Shown in pieces: positions 1-9,904 of a stretch of DNA of 64,000 bases. Origin of the DNA: Brachynemurus nebulosus (Eukaryota; Arthropoda; Insecta; Neuroptera; Myrmeleontidae); NCBI GenBank assembly GCA_035578155.1, contig JAPWDM010000001.1:74962972-75026971 (forward strand), in the 5' to 3' direction. A model generated the notes under the pieces. The model was not told where the DNA came from, did no database searches, and saw only the letters and a list, made by a program, of their open reading frames with translations. How positions within the stretch are numbered: the stretch's first letter is position 1; the number at the start of each line of letters is the position of its first letter. The position numbers were made by a program, and so were the translations under genes.

Positions 1-55
1 TTAGTCTCAAAAACGGACGTTAAACGCATTATTATTATTATTATTATTATTAATA
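1..55 (+). repeat. 3' tail of a SINE copy (cut by window edge)
   Basis: The sequence AAAACGGACGTTAAAC followed by an (ATT)n run matches the 3' end of the tRNA-derived SINE at 38144-38480. Only the tail is in the window; the body would lie to the left. Confidence 0.55.
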
Positions 56-1000
56 CTAATAATAATTAATAGATTAATTTTGTGTTTAAATATTATTTAG
101 TAGTTTGATAAATTGGTAATGATAAGATGATAACAGATGTTTTTTTAAATTTACTTATTTGCAATTTGATAGATTTTTAGAAATTTTACCTATATACATA
201 TCACTAATTGACTAAAATATTCTCATTATTTGTGTCCCTTTTTTGTGCATTTTGCGAGAAATACAAACAGGTAGGCTAAAATATTTATTATTAGGTAGAT
301 TGTATTAGAATTAGAATTGATATTAGAAATTATCAGTAAAAATCAGTAACCTATCCTAATGGTATTTAAATAAAGAATGCCTATTGGTACGAATTATATT
401 TTAAAATTATCATTTTTAACTACTTTTTGAAATAATTTTTATAACATCAAACCGAAATTATCTATTCAATAGATTCTTGTATATATGTATGTATGTACAA
501 ATTATTTCATACACATCTTGCTTTGACTCAAATTCCATATTAAATTGGTTGATATGTGTCTTCAATAGGGTACTTGACTAAAGTTACAAAAATATTCTAA
601 AAGCATTGTTTTTCCAGATCAGTTAAATGATTTTTTTTTTTATTTTAGGTAGTCTGTAAAAAAAACCGTCAAAAAAAAAATAACCCTACAATTTTAAATG
701 AGAAAAAGGCCGGAAAAACACCTCACCATAGTGACGTCACAGTTTAAAGCAACTAAACGTCAATGTCAATATTTATTACCTCAAAACTTTGATTATATTC
801 ATAAAATGTCAAAGTAAAAGCAAGTATTTATTTGAATTCTGGTCGATTGTTATTACTATATATATAAACTAATAGAAATATTCAAAAGAAAACAGTTTCA
901 CCTCATCGATGAAAATATTATCCAATTCGGCATATCTAGCTACAAAATGTTACGTTATATTCAAAAAATGGCGCGTTTTCGCTAACTTGAATATTTGTTG
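56..1000. other. AT-rich sequence without recognisable gene
   Basis: No long ORF, convincing exon or known repeat is seen here. The stretch is AT-rich with short homopolymers. Confidence 0.5.
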
Positions 1001-1007
1001 AAAAATG

Positions 1008-1213
1008 GCGATTTTCAAAATAAAATTTCTAAATAGTTATCAAATTTTTTGTGTTTTATCATTAAAATTGGACATATGTAATGAAAATGCATAGAATTAC
1101 TTAGCATTTGACACAAATTTTAAATACATTCAAGTACCGTATTATATTAATCTATTCTATTCGCCATTTCAAAAAATTTGATAACTATTTAGAAATTTTA
1201 TTTTGAAAATCGC
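1008..1213. repeat. Inverted repeat (MITE-like), 44-bp arms
   Basis: The left arm (1008-1051) and right arm (1170-1213) are near-perfect reverse complements around a loop of about 118 bases. There is no coding capacity. It looks like a small foldback or MITE remnant. I see no clear target-site duplication. Confidence 0.6.
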
Positions 1214-1219
1214 TTTTGA

Positions 1220-1760
1220 AAATGTTTTCTTGTAAAGAAAAACGCCTACGTACAAGTAAAGAAAAAAAAGTCGGTCAGAGTAACAGAAAAGGAAAACATC
1301 TACAGACGTTCAAAAAGGTCAGGTAAAGTAATAGAAAAGGAAAGCGTCTATAAACGTCCACACAAAAAGAAAAAATGACGACGTACGGTAAAGGTAAAAA
1401 AAAAAAAATTGGCTACGTTGATAAAGTCAACGTCATCGCCTGTAAGTATGAAACAAAAGAAATGGCGACGTATGATAAACGTCCACACAAAAAAAAGGCG
1501 ACGTATGTATGTACGTATGTACTTACATACGTACAACTTGTCTATGAGACGATGATCTCTGACCCCGTCGTTGCCTTTATTGCGATCTGTCTCTTTTTAG
1601 CATAATATGTATTCCGTCTGTCTCTTTTTAGCATAACAGTTCGTGTCAATTCTCCTCTTCCCTTCGTCCTGCTATTAGAGATCGTCGTCTGATAGACAAA
1701 TAGTATGCACATACATACGTATGTACATACACACGTATGTACATACATACGTGTATCATA
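1220..1760. repeat. Degenerate low-complexity repeats
   Basis: Degenerate direct repeats (AAACGTC/ACAAAAAGAAAA type) lead into palindromic runs of CGTATGTA/TACATACG near 1503-1535 and 1705-1752. A 20-bp unit containing CTGTCTCTTTTTAGCATAA occurs twice, near 1587 and 1618. The short ORFs here are composed of these repeats and are not supported as genes. Confidence 0.5.
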
Positions 1761-1941
1761 TCACCCTATATTTAGGCATACTACACTGCGTCCTCAAGTT
1801 GCCCAATACCTACTAATATATATACATAAATTTTGTAAAATAAATGTTATATTTCTTTGCTACATCCTGGACTTGAAAAAAAAACCTACAGCTGTATGAG
1901 TTACATTGGTAAATTTTTAAGAAATAAAAAACAATGTTAAA

Positions 1942-2166
1942 TTATTTGGTAGTGAAATATGTTTTTGCGGCTATTCTTATACTTTCTTTAGAATTAGTCA
2001 CCCATGATGTGGGAGTACTTTGGGGACTTTCATCGTAATCTTCATTCTGTAACAAGGTATACAATTACTATGTAAAAAAAATTCAAATAAAATTTTTGTA
2101 CTAATACTTACACAGGAAATATTGTTATCATTCCACTCTTCTACGACGTTTTGTTCTGATCTCTCG

Positions 2167-2239
<73 letters not shown>

Positions 2240-2988
2240 ATGAATAAAAATGTAATTTAGTATTTACCTTCAGATACTAGTGTTTGATACACAATAAATT
2301 TATGGGCTGATTTATATAAATCAGTCGATTTCCTTGTACAGAATATTTTATAAACAATCATGTGCTGTTTAAAAGATTGCCAGCATTTAATTGATAGTTA
2401 ACAAATCTATACTACAAAAATTCTTTCATTTTAAAGGAAACTGCTCTATTTCAACGTTTTAAATATTTTGAAGCGCAGAGAAAACGATTATGTAATGTGT
2501 AAAAAAAACTTAGGTAATAATGAAAATACAAACCTAAAGGTGATATACTGTCGTACGAATTCTTTAATTCAATTGTTGGTCCTTGTAAAGACACAAATGT
2601 CTCAGTAATAACATCCAGTTTTCTTTTATATGGACCTCCTCCTGTTTTAAAGATTTCTACCTATAATATTCCAGCAAAAAATTATTGTTTCATACAAAAG
2701 ACATATCAAAAAGCAATTGTCCTGTACCTTTTCTTCTGGTACATTTTTCTTGATTTTTTTTTTATTGTGTCGTATAACATCTTCAGTTGCGCCCCAGTTC
2801 TTAAGCCTGTTTGACCTATTGCATTATATTTATGGGCAATTAAATCCCATATATCACATTTTTTTTACGTTTAAGAAATCCGTTTTTTTTTTATTTTCGA
2901 TTATATGGTAAAAGGCTTTTATAATCGAAAGAAGATTTTGTTTGTCAACTTCTGTATAATTTTTACCTCATTCTCTTTTTGAATCCAT
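1942..2988 (-). pseudogene. Spliced Myb/SANT-like DNA-binding-domain gene, probably inactivated
   Basis: I infer at least four minus-strand exons. Exon 1 (2988-2728) starts at an ATG and encodes a trihelix Myb/SANT-like domain: a YTEVDKQNLLSII helix, then ENKK, then DIWDLIAHKYNAIG, then RTGAQLK. It ends at AAAAG|GTACAG. Exon 2 (2660-2534) follows an ATTATAG acceptor, keeps the frame across the junction (EEK|VEI) and carries the family's KTGGG motif. A later exon ends at 2112 (TGT|GTAAGT) and joins in frame to the last exon (2046-1942, acceptor GTTACAG, stop TAA). Exon 1 has an early TGA and two homopolymer (poly-A) frameshifts. The 3' end of one intron, or the start of the next exon, is a (TA)n run. 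Such proteins are either nuclear DNA-binding factors or accessory proteins of DNA transposons; which one applies here is unknown. The gene may be a pseudogene, or the homopolymer errors may be assembly errors. Confidence 0.6.
2169..2237. repeat. (TA)n microsatellite
   Basis: A pure TA run of about 69 bases. It lies at the expected 3' splice region of the minus-strand Myb/SANT-like gene. Confidence 0.95.
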
Positions 2989-3600
2989 ATTTTTTTAATT
3001 TCAAAACAATACAAAATTAGAGACACGAGACACCACAGTATGACACTTGTTAGTTGAATTTCTTGGGTGATCAAATTTATAATTATAACAAACTAGTTGT
3101 GTTGGTCGGTAAATCTATGGATAACTATTTAGTTGGTAGAATATTTTATAATACTCGGCTCACTTTTATCCATGAAATAAATTTTAGGGATTTATTTAAG
3201 TTTTATAATACCGGCATTAGAATATATATTTTAGAAAAATACAGGATGTATATATAATATACAGGTGTGTATTAAGATAATTTTCAGCTGATTTATGAAT
3301 TATGCTAGAATAGTTTTGTGCTACATTCAAATTATAAAATGTTATACACCATAAGAAGCAATATTTTTTAAAATTCCAAAAACTTTTGTTAGTTAACTAA
3401 AAAATTATTAGCGCTGTAGGTTAAATGTTACGGTATTAAAACTCATAAAAATAATTCCTTGCTTGAGGCCTATAATGGGTGATATTTTTTACTAAACAAT
3501 TTCTGAACTTAAAATAAACAAACAAATTAATCTTATAAAGCGCTGATTTTGCTGAAAACAAGATTTTCCAAGGTTAGATATACGCAAAAATTCCCCTCGA
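2989..3600. other. AT-rich sequence, nothing recognised
   Basis: No coding or repeat signal could be supported. This would be the upstream region of the minus-strand Myb/SANT-like gene. No promoter motif stands out. Confidence 0.4.
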
Positions 3601-4000
3601 GTACAGTCAACACCCGATTTTCGGTAGTACAGTAGCGGTCAGAAATCTGGACCCCCGAGTCCGAAGTTGGTTTTAAGATCAAGCGCATGGTACAAGGGCT
3701 TGGCCAATGTTTGCACTTGGTACAGTGCTCCGACAAAATTTATCGTTAGCGGCCGAGTCAGATCGTTTCTTTATTCGCTTAAGATGACGCAATTAAGCGA
3801 GGTTAAAGGCCAAGGTTTGCACGTACACAAAATAAGTACAGTACGCTTCAAAAAGTGATTGGACGTCTTTTAGTCAGGAGGTCCACACTTTTGACATGGC
3901 AGTGTCGAAAACTTTAAGTACAGTACGGTGTCAAAAGTTTGGGGCCACCCCTTGGGTCAGGGTACCCCTACATTTTTGACGCAGTAGTGTGGCCCCGCTC
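3600..4000. repeat. Cluster of short Tc1-end-like inverted repeats
   Basis: Several segments begin with CAGTA and continue GGTGTCAAAAGTTTGGGG or a diverged version. They are paired with reverse-complement versions such as TTTTGACGCAGTAGTG. At least two back-to-back pairs can be seen (about 3838-3905 and 3918-3992). The CAGT...AAAGT...GG layout resembles the ends of Tc1-like elements. There is no transposase. Confidence 0.4.
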
Positions 4001-4009
4001 TCAAAAAAT

Positions 4010-5300
4010 AAATTTCTAGTCTAAAATTCAGTCGGCGCATGCGTTAGGTTTGGATTCAAAAACTACGTTAGTGTTGGTGGGTTAACACTAAAATCCAAAT
4101 TCTGATGACCAAATTGTGATGATGTATAATGGGTTAACTTAAATTAATTTGCTTGCTGGTGATGACTCATTTCTTAGGAATTCCAAGGCCAACCGTATGA
4201 GCGCGTGTGGGGTCAAATGTCAAGGTTTGCACATCGATACATTTTGATAACTCATCAGTTCGGAATGTGTAGTACCGTAAAATGGGGGCAATAGGATCCT
4301 AAGTCACACGCTTTCAAACATCGTCAAAAGGGTTCAAGTTACTCCGTTTTGCGATGGCCTAGAATCGGCACGGCTCTTTTACTCACTCGCGACACCCTCT
4401 CTGGATCCGTTACTGACTTGTTTCAACCAACCATTCATGTTTCCTTACATTTTGTAATTACTAAATTTCACTGAATTAATGAAAAAAAATGTTTCTTTAC
4501 CTTGTATTGTGTATCGTCTAATCGGTCATATCAAAATACGAAATCTAGAAATTGATTTTGAAACACAAATTAGACCTGCAAAATGGATTCTTCACATCCT
4601 AGAACCTATAAAAAGGGGTATTACTCAACATTTTGTGTCTAATAGAAGACCATCTATAGCAAACAGGCTACCAGAGGTCGCGCACAGATTGCTTGCGATG
4701 ATTTCCTAAAACCTTAAGATCATACGTAAGACTATACCAAATTTCAAAAACTTGGCATAAAGTGCACGATTCTTATGAATTTTCAATAATTACTGTCCCG
4801 CTATAAATTCAAATAGTATCCAAACACTTGGATAGCTGCAATGAAAAATAGAATTTAATGCACTGTAAAAACTTTCGCAGCAATTTGTTGTTTTCGGTGA
4901 CTTTTCGAGAGCCGCTTCATAGTGGTTAACGTTATGTTTCAGGAAGTATAAATTCCAATTAAAACATGAAGACCATGGAATCCTGTTTCCACGAAAATTG
5001 TTAATCCATAAGCTGAGTCAGGACAGTGAAAACAGTCCTTGAACTCTGAGTATAATTATATACCACCGCTTCATAGTGGTTAATGTTAGGTAAATTAGAT
5101 ATTTCAGAATAAAAGTACTTATACACCATTTTAATAGTTAATTTCTTCTAAAAAGAGTTCTTCAAAGTAGGTACTTATGAGAAAATTATACAACTTATTT
5201 TAATTTTACTTATAAAACAAGTAAATTGAATTTATAATCAACAACTCACAAAAAAAAAGAAATTAAAATCAATTTTAAGAATATTCACATGTGATTAAGT
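4010..5300. other. Gene-poor sequence with one direct repeat
   Basis: No convincing gene. The segment CCGCTTCATAGTGGTTAA occurs twice, near 4912 and 5068, about 155 bases apart. A 76-codon ORF at 4479-4709 has no recognisable motif. Confidence 0.4.
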
Positions 5301-5320
5301 AATTTTTGTTTGTTTCCTCC

Positions 5321-6270
5321 AGGAATCTTCAATCGGGATAAAATTATCCTATCCATTATTAATATTAAAATTATTGCTATATGCATTCGTAGTAAATAGC
5401 TTCTGTAGATATATCAAATTTCATGGAATTTAGTTCGGTTATTTCACTGTAATTAACTAACTGGTTCTGTATCCCACAGGACCCTCCACCTGGGATAAGA
5501 TCAGCCTATGTGTTGATTCAAGATAAATCATATCTGTGTACTAAATCTCATCGCATTCGGTTTAGCTATTTGGACGTGATTATGTAATCGATATTGTATC
5601 CCCTAGGAACTTTTAATCTGTATAAACATATCCTATGTGTTATTAAAATTATTGCTCTATGTGTTGACGGTAATTAGTATCGGTATCCAAAATTTTATCT
5701 AATTCGATTTAGTTATTTCGATGTGATTATGTAACTGGTTTTGCATCCCACAGGAGACTTTAATCGGGATAAAATACTATGTGTTAATTTCGGGTAAATA
5801 GTATCTGTGTACCAAATTTCATCGAATTTGGTTTAGTCATTTCGATGTGATTATGTAACTGGTTTTGTATCCCACAAGAAACTTCAATCTGGATAAAATA
5901 CTATGTGTTAATTCCGGGTAAATAGTATTTTTGTACCAAATTTAATCGAATTTGGTTCAGTCATTTCGATGTGATTATGTAACTGTTTTTGCATCCCACA
6001 GGAAACTTCAATCGGGATAAAATAATTCTGTGTGTTAATTCCGGGTAAATAGTATATGTGTACCAAATTTCATCGTATTTGTTTTCATTATTTAGGAGTG
6101 ATTTTGCAAGTGGTTTTATAACCCTCAGGAACTTGGAGCCGGGATAAAGTTTATTCTGTGTGTTAATTCAGAGTATAAAGAGTCTGTATATAATATTTTA
6201 TCAAAATCGATTCAGCCGTTTTGGCGTGATTGATCAACAAACATCCAAGCATACAAACTTTCACATTGTA
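5321..6270 (+). repeat. Minisatellite, seven units of about 124-157 bp
   Basis: Units share the order: CCCACAGG (or a variant), ATCGGGATAAAAT, TATGTGTTAATT, ACCAAATTTCATCGAATT, TTCGATGTGATTATGTAA. The CAGG-like junctions lie near 5323, 5480, 5607, 5754, 5878, 6002 and 6129. The last unit continues into a CAACAAACATCCAAGCATAC segment of the kind common near 3' ends of insect interspersed repeats. Degeneracy indicates an old array. Confidence 0.8.
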
Positions 6271-6623
6271 CTAGGATTTCTATACCAGATTTGTTTCAAT
6301 AAATTAGTACAAGCCTTTTGTCATTAGTGACCCCGTGGGAACTCTTCATTAAGTTTTCGTGTTAATCCAAATCATTTCGTTTAATTCGTGTTAATCCAAA
6401 TCATACATACTATCTTCATTACTAAATTTAATTAGTGTCGATTTAGCCAATCTGGTATCATTGTAATAAATTTGTATTTTCTTCTACGGGAATATTCTAC
6501 CGGAATATAATGAGATCAGTAATTTAGTCTAGATCCTAAGATGTCTAGTTTTTTTACTAAACAAATTATTTGCATGAGAAATTCATGAAATATTAATTTT
6601 GTGTCACCTTTTTAATAACTAAT

Positions 6624-6865
6624 GTGAGCATTTATCAGTGTGAGGATTTATCAACGTGAACATTTTTCTTGTGAGCATTTATCACTGTGCGCATTTTTCC
6701 ATGTGAGGAATTTCCGGTGTGAGCATTTTGCCGTGTGTGGAATTTTCTGTGTGAGCATTTTTCAGTGTGCGGAATTTTCTGTGTGAGGATATTTCGTGTG
6801 AGCACTTATCACCGTGAGGAGTTTTCGTGTGAGCAAATCTCGTGTGTGTATTTTTCTGGTCACCG
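6624..6865. repeat. 18-bp minisatellite (GTGTGAGCATTTTTCNGT type)
   Basis: Roughly 13 degenerate copies of a short unit built from GTGTGAG plus CATTTTTC. The repeat-coded ORFs on both strands here are artefacts of the array. The lack of unique spacers excludes a CRISPR array. Confidence 0.8.
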
Positions 6866-7139
6866 TCTAAATAAGTGTTTATCAAATTCAGGGGCGCCAA
6901 AAGGTATTTCACTTAAGGTGCCAAATAACCTTGCGTCGGCCCCTGTTGTTCCCACAAAATTATATTTTTTACTAAAATCTGCCTCCATCCAAGGCTGGCA
7001 CCTCAGCCCTCTGTTGAATTTGCGTTTGATTTAATTTTCGTGGGTCGTACTTGAATGAAATTGATTAGAAATAACACAATTACTTGCTAAAACATGGGAT
7101 CGTTGCTTTGTCACTTTTCACAGCAAAATCATAGAAAAA

Positions 7140-7177
7140 CACGAGTCGACTTTCGGCTTTTACACCATCATCAGGTG
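7140..7177 (-). ncRNA. Hammerhead ribozyme motif, left Penelope copy
   Basis: Read on the minus strand: CAC, then CTGATGA, a short stem II (TGG...GCC), GAAA, stem III AGT-CG-ACT, cleavage C, then GTG pairing with the first CAC as stem I. All conserved core nucleotides are present. Minimal type-I hammerheads of this form are known from Penelope-like elements, where they occur in the terminal repeats. Confidence 0.75.
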
Positions 7178-7724
7178 AAAAACATAATTAAAAATTGTTC
7201 TTTTAGGCGAAAACTATTTATAATATAAATTGGAGTAAATAATGTATTGGTGGGGGATGTTAGAGATAGAGGCAGATATAATCACAGTGTAAACAAATGT
7301 AAGGGAACACCCAAGTTGACCAATTTTTGATAAAACTAAAAATTTTTTTGTATTATTTGCAAAGGTACTTACAGCGAAATTTATTTTAAAAACGGTTAGG
7401 TGTAATATTATTAAAATGACTAGAGTACGTTGGGGAAAACCAGACACCTGAAACAGCGGTGAATGATAATTACCAGAAATAAAGAAAAAATATACAGGTA
7501 TCTGTCTGTATTAATTTGTCAAGATAGAGATATTTATTGATTTTGCACGAAGGGTTACACCCAGCAGGTAGCTGTTTTTGTTAAACTAGAAGGTTTGTTA
7601 AATGATGTAAAATCAAAAATATTGCAAAAAGACCATTTAAATATTAATTACCAGGAATGGATAAATTTTAAAATGGGTACCTATCAGCTAAACTATTCGA
7701 AAACAAAACGTGAGATGCACCGTG

Positions 7725-8315
7725 TTATAGATTTAATAAAGGCGATTTGTTTAAATCAATTTGGTCATTTAAGATGACGTGGTTTGGGTCTTTGTTCAAT
7801 TTGTTGATTTCCAGGGCTTCTAAAATGTTGAGTTTGCGGCCTTTTTTACAAATATGTAATATTTTGGGTTGTTGATCGAGTTTTACCGAATGACCTGTTT
7901 CTAGTAGATGTAAACCAAAGTTGGAAATGTGTTTCTGGGTGGTAATATGTTCCCTATATCTGGTTTCGAACGTTCGACCAGTCTGACCTATATAAGAAGC
8001 GTTACACTCCGAACAATCTAGACGATAAACTCCACATTTCTTCATGGGGTCGGATTTTTCTTTAGCGTTATAAAGGAAACGGCCAATAGTATGTGTGGAA
8101 TGATAAGCGGGATATAGATCAAATTGTAAGAACATGTTGCCTATTTTTTGGGAGATGTTTCCTAGATATGGGAGGGAAATATAATGTTTAGAGTCCGAAT
8201 TAGTTAGAATAGTTGGATAGATTTGTTCTATGGCTACACTTTTTTGTTTTTTACGGATTAGTTTTTGGATAATGTGTGGAGGAAAATCATTGTTAACTGC
8301 TATTTGTTGTATGAT
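7725..8315 (-). pseudogene. Penelope-like element ORF, C-terminal part with GIY-YIG endonuclease
   Basis: The reading frame is open from about 8315 to the stop at 7725, longer than the piece starting at the internal ATG at 8135. It covers the linker after the reverse transcriptase (AVNNDFPPH, LPYLGNIS motifs) and a GIY-YIG nuclease domain with CGVYRLDC, SYIGQTGRTF and RYREH. In intact elements this nuclease nicks the target for reverse transcription. The reverse transcriptase itself is missing (5' truncation), so the copy is not autonomous. Confidence 0.88.
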
Positions 8316-8326
8316 CGATTTGTTCT

Positions 8327-8728
8327 ATGGCTAGACTTTTAGGAATTATCGATCATACAACAACTATTGGCCGTTTCCTTTATAACGCTAAAGAAAAATC
8401 CGACCCCATGAAGAAATGTGGAGTTTATCGTCTAGATTGTTCGGAGTGTAACGCTTCTTATATAGGTCAGACTGGTCGAACGTTCGAAACCAGATATAGA
8501 GAACATATTACCACCCAGAAACACATTTCCAACTTTGGTTTACATCTACTAGAAACAGGTCATTCGGTAAAACCCGATCAACAACCCAAAATATTACATA
8601 TTTGTGAAAAAGGCCGCAAACTCAACATTTTGGAAGCCCTGGAAATCAACAAATTGAACAAAGACCCAAACCACGTCATCTTAAATGACCAAATTGATTT
8701 AAACAAATCGTCTTTATTAAATCTATAA
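8327..8728 (+). pseudogene. Penelope-like GIY-YIG endonuclease fragment (inverted second copy)
   Basis: Nearly identical to the left copy from the motif TIGRFLYNAK onward, in the opposite direction. It has the same GVY...SYIGQTGRTFETRYREH nuclease core and the same C-terminus. The first dozen residues come from the junction sequence at the palindrome centre, so the ATG at 8327 is not an authentic start. Few substitutions separate the two copies (for example LDQQ versus PDQQ), so both arose recently from the same source. Confidence 0.87.
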
Positions 8729-9273
8729 CCCGGTGCATCTCACGTTTTGTTTTCGAATAGTTTAGTTGATAGGTACCCATTTTAAAATTTATCCATTCCT
8801 GGTAATTAATATTTAAATGGTCTTTTTGCAATATTTTTGATTTTACATCATTTAACAAACCTTTTAGTTTAACAAAAACAGCTACCTGCTGGGTGTAACC
8901 CTTCGTGCAAAATCAATAAATATCTCTATCTTGACAAATTAATGCAGACAGATACCTGTATATTTTTTCTTTATTTCTGGTAACTATCATTCACCGCTGT
9001 TTCACGTGTCTGGTTTTCCCCAACGTACTCTAGTCATTTTAATAATATTACACCTAACCGTTTTTAAAATAAATTTCGCTGTAAGTACCTTTGCAAATAA
9101 TACAAAAAAATTTTTAGTTTTATCAAAAATTGGTCAACTTGGGTGTTCCCTTACATTTGTTTACTGTGATTATATCTGCCTCTATCTCTAACATCCCCCA
9201 CCAATAAATTATTTACTCCAATTTATATTATAAATAGTTTTCGCCTAAAAGAACAATTTTTAGTTATGTTTTT

Positions 9274-9310
9274 CACCTGATGATGGTGTAAAGCTGAAAG
9301 TCGACTCGTG
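9274..9310 (+). ncRNA. Hammerhead ribozyme motif, right Penelope copy
   Basis: Stem I CAC/GTG, core CTGATGA, stem II weakened relative to the left copy (GCT instead of GCC), GAAA, stem III AGT-CG-ACT, and cleavage C at 9307. It is the inverted counterpart of 7140-7177. Confidence 0.72.
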
Positions 9311-9414
9311 TTTTTCTATGATTTTGCTGTGAAAAGTGACAAAGCAACGATCCCATGTTTTAATATGGATTTTCACAAAGTAAACCTGTCTAATATTAAT
9401 TATAATTACTTGCT

Positions 9415-9690
9415 GTTGTTAGTGTTAATACTGGAATTATGATGAATTAAGTATTTATTTTAATAACTCGTTATAATACTGTTGTCTTTTGTTGTCTGGG
9501 AAACGGACGTAAAAACTCCATTAATATTATATTATTATCATTTCCATTTTTATATTGATTATATATCAACGTATCACAAAGAAAAATTACAAATGATTGG
9601 GATAATTATATAATCAAAATAGTAATATTTTTCATTCCAAACATTTAAATTAAAAATTTTAGAAATAGAATATATAGTTTACAAACGAAA
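9415..9690. other. AT-rich sequence, possible worn SINE tail
   Basis: GGGAAACGGACGTAAAAACTCC near 9500 resembles the SINE tail seen at 1 and 38450, but no SINE body is recognisable. Nothing else is seen. Confidence 0.3.
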
Positions 9691-9691
9691 A

Positions 9692-9887
9692 ATGAATACA
9701 ACAATGTTAGAAATATTTCTCTTAATTCTTGTAATTAATCGGTTTAATTTTTTGTATTGTGATTCAGTTAGTACTGAATTTTCATCGTATTTATTTCAAT
9801 ATAATGAAAGAATCGAATTTATAAAAGATTATTTCTTATGGAAAAACATACATTTTGGAACTATTCTTGGATGTTGGGATCAAAATT
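9692..9887 (+). CDS. Possible first exon of an ionotropic-receptor-like gene
   Basis: The ATG at 9692 opens a 65-codon exon. The first 24 residues form a signal-peptide-like hydrophobic stretch (MLEIFLLILVINRFNFLYC). They are followed by FIKDYFLWKNI and LGCWD, a pattern I associate with the N-terminal ligand-binding region of insect divergent ionotropic receptors (Ir75-type). A good splice donor (ATT|GTATGT) follows at 9888, just before the frame would close. No downstream exon was recognised, so this may be a gene fragment. The family call is by motif impression only and could be wrong. Confidence 0.33.
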
Positions 9888-9904
9888 GTATGTATAATAT
9901 ATAG

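Larger units (their letters stand above)
7089..9403. mobile_element. Inverted pair of 5'-truncated Penelope-like elements
   Basis: Two copies of one element converge on a centre near 8320, with the left copy on the minus and the right copy on the plus strand. The outer inverted-repeat ends match (about 7089 and 9362). The pair is bounded by the same 11-bp direct repeat AATTACTTGCT (7078-7088 and 9404-9414), so the whole inverted unit looks like one insertion. Each copy carries a GIY-YIG endonuclease end and a 3' region with a hammerhead-ribozyme motif, which is diagnostic for Penelope-like elements. The left copy keeps more of the RT-to-endonuclease linker. A 42-base segment (9362-9403) lies outside the right arm but inside the duplication. 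Confidence 0.88.

Noticed and set aside
6624..6865. Short regular repeats resembling a CRISPR array
   Set aside because: Units are directly adjacent and degenerate with no unique spacers, in a eukaryotic context. It is a minisatellite.
7595..7777. 60-codon ORF conserved in both Penelope copies (also 8676-8858)
   Set aside because: It lies antisense to the element and is conserved only because the two copies are duplicates.
9490..9540. Third SINE copy
   Set aside because: Only about 12 bases of the tail agree and there is no head or duplication.
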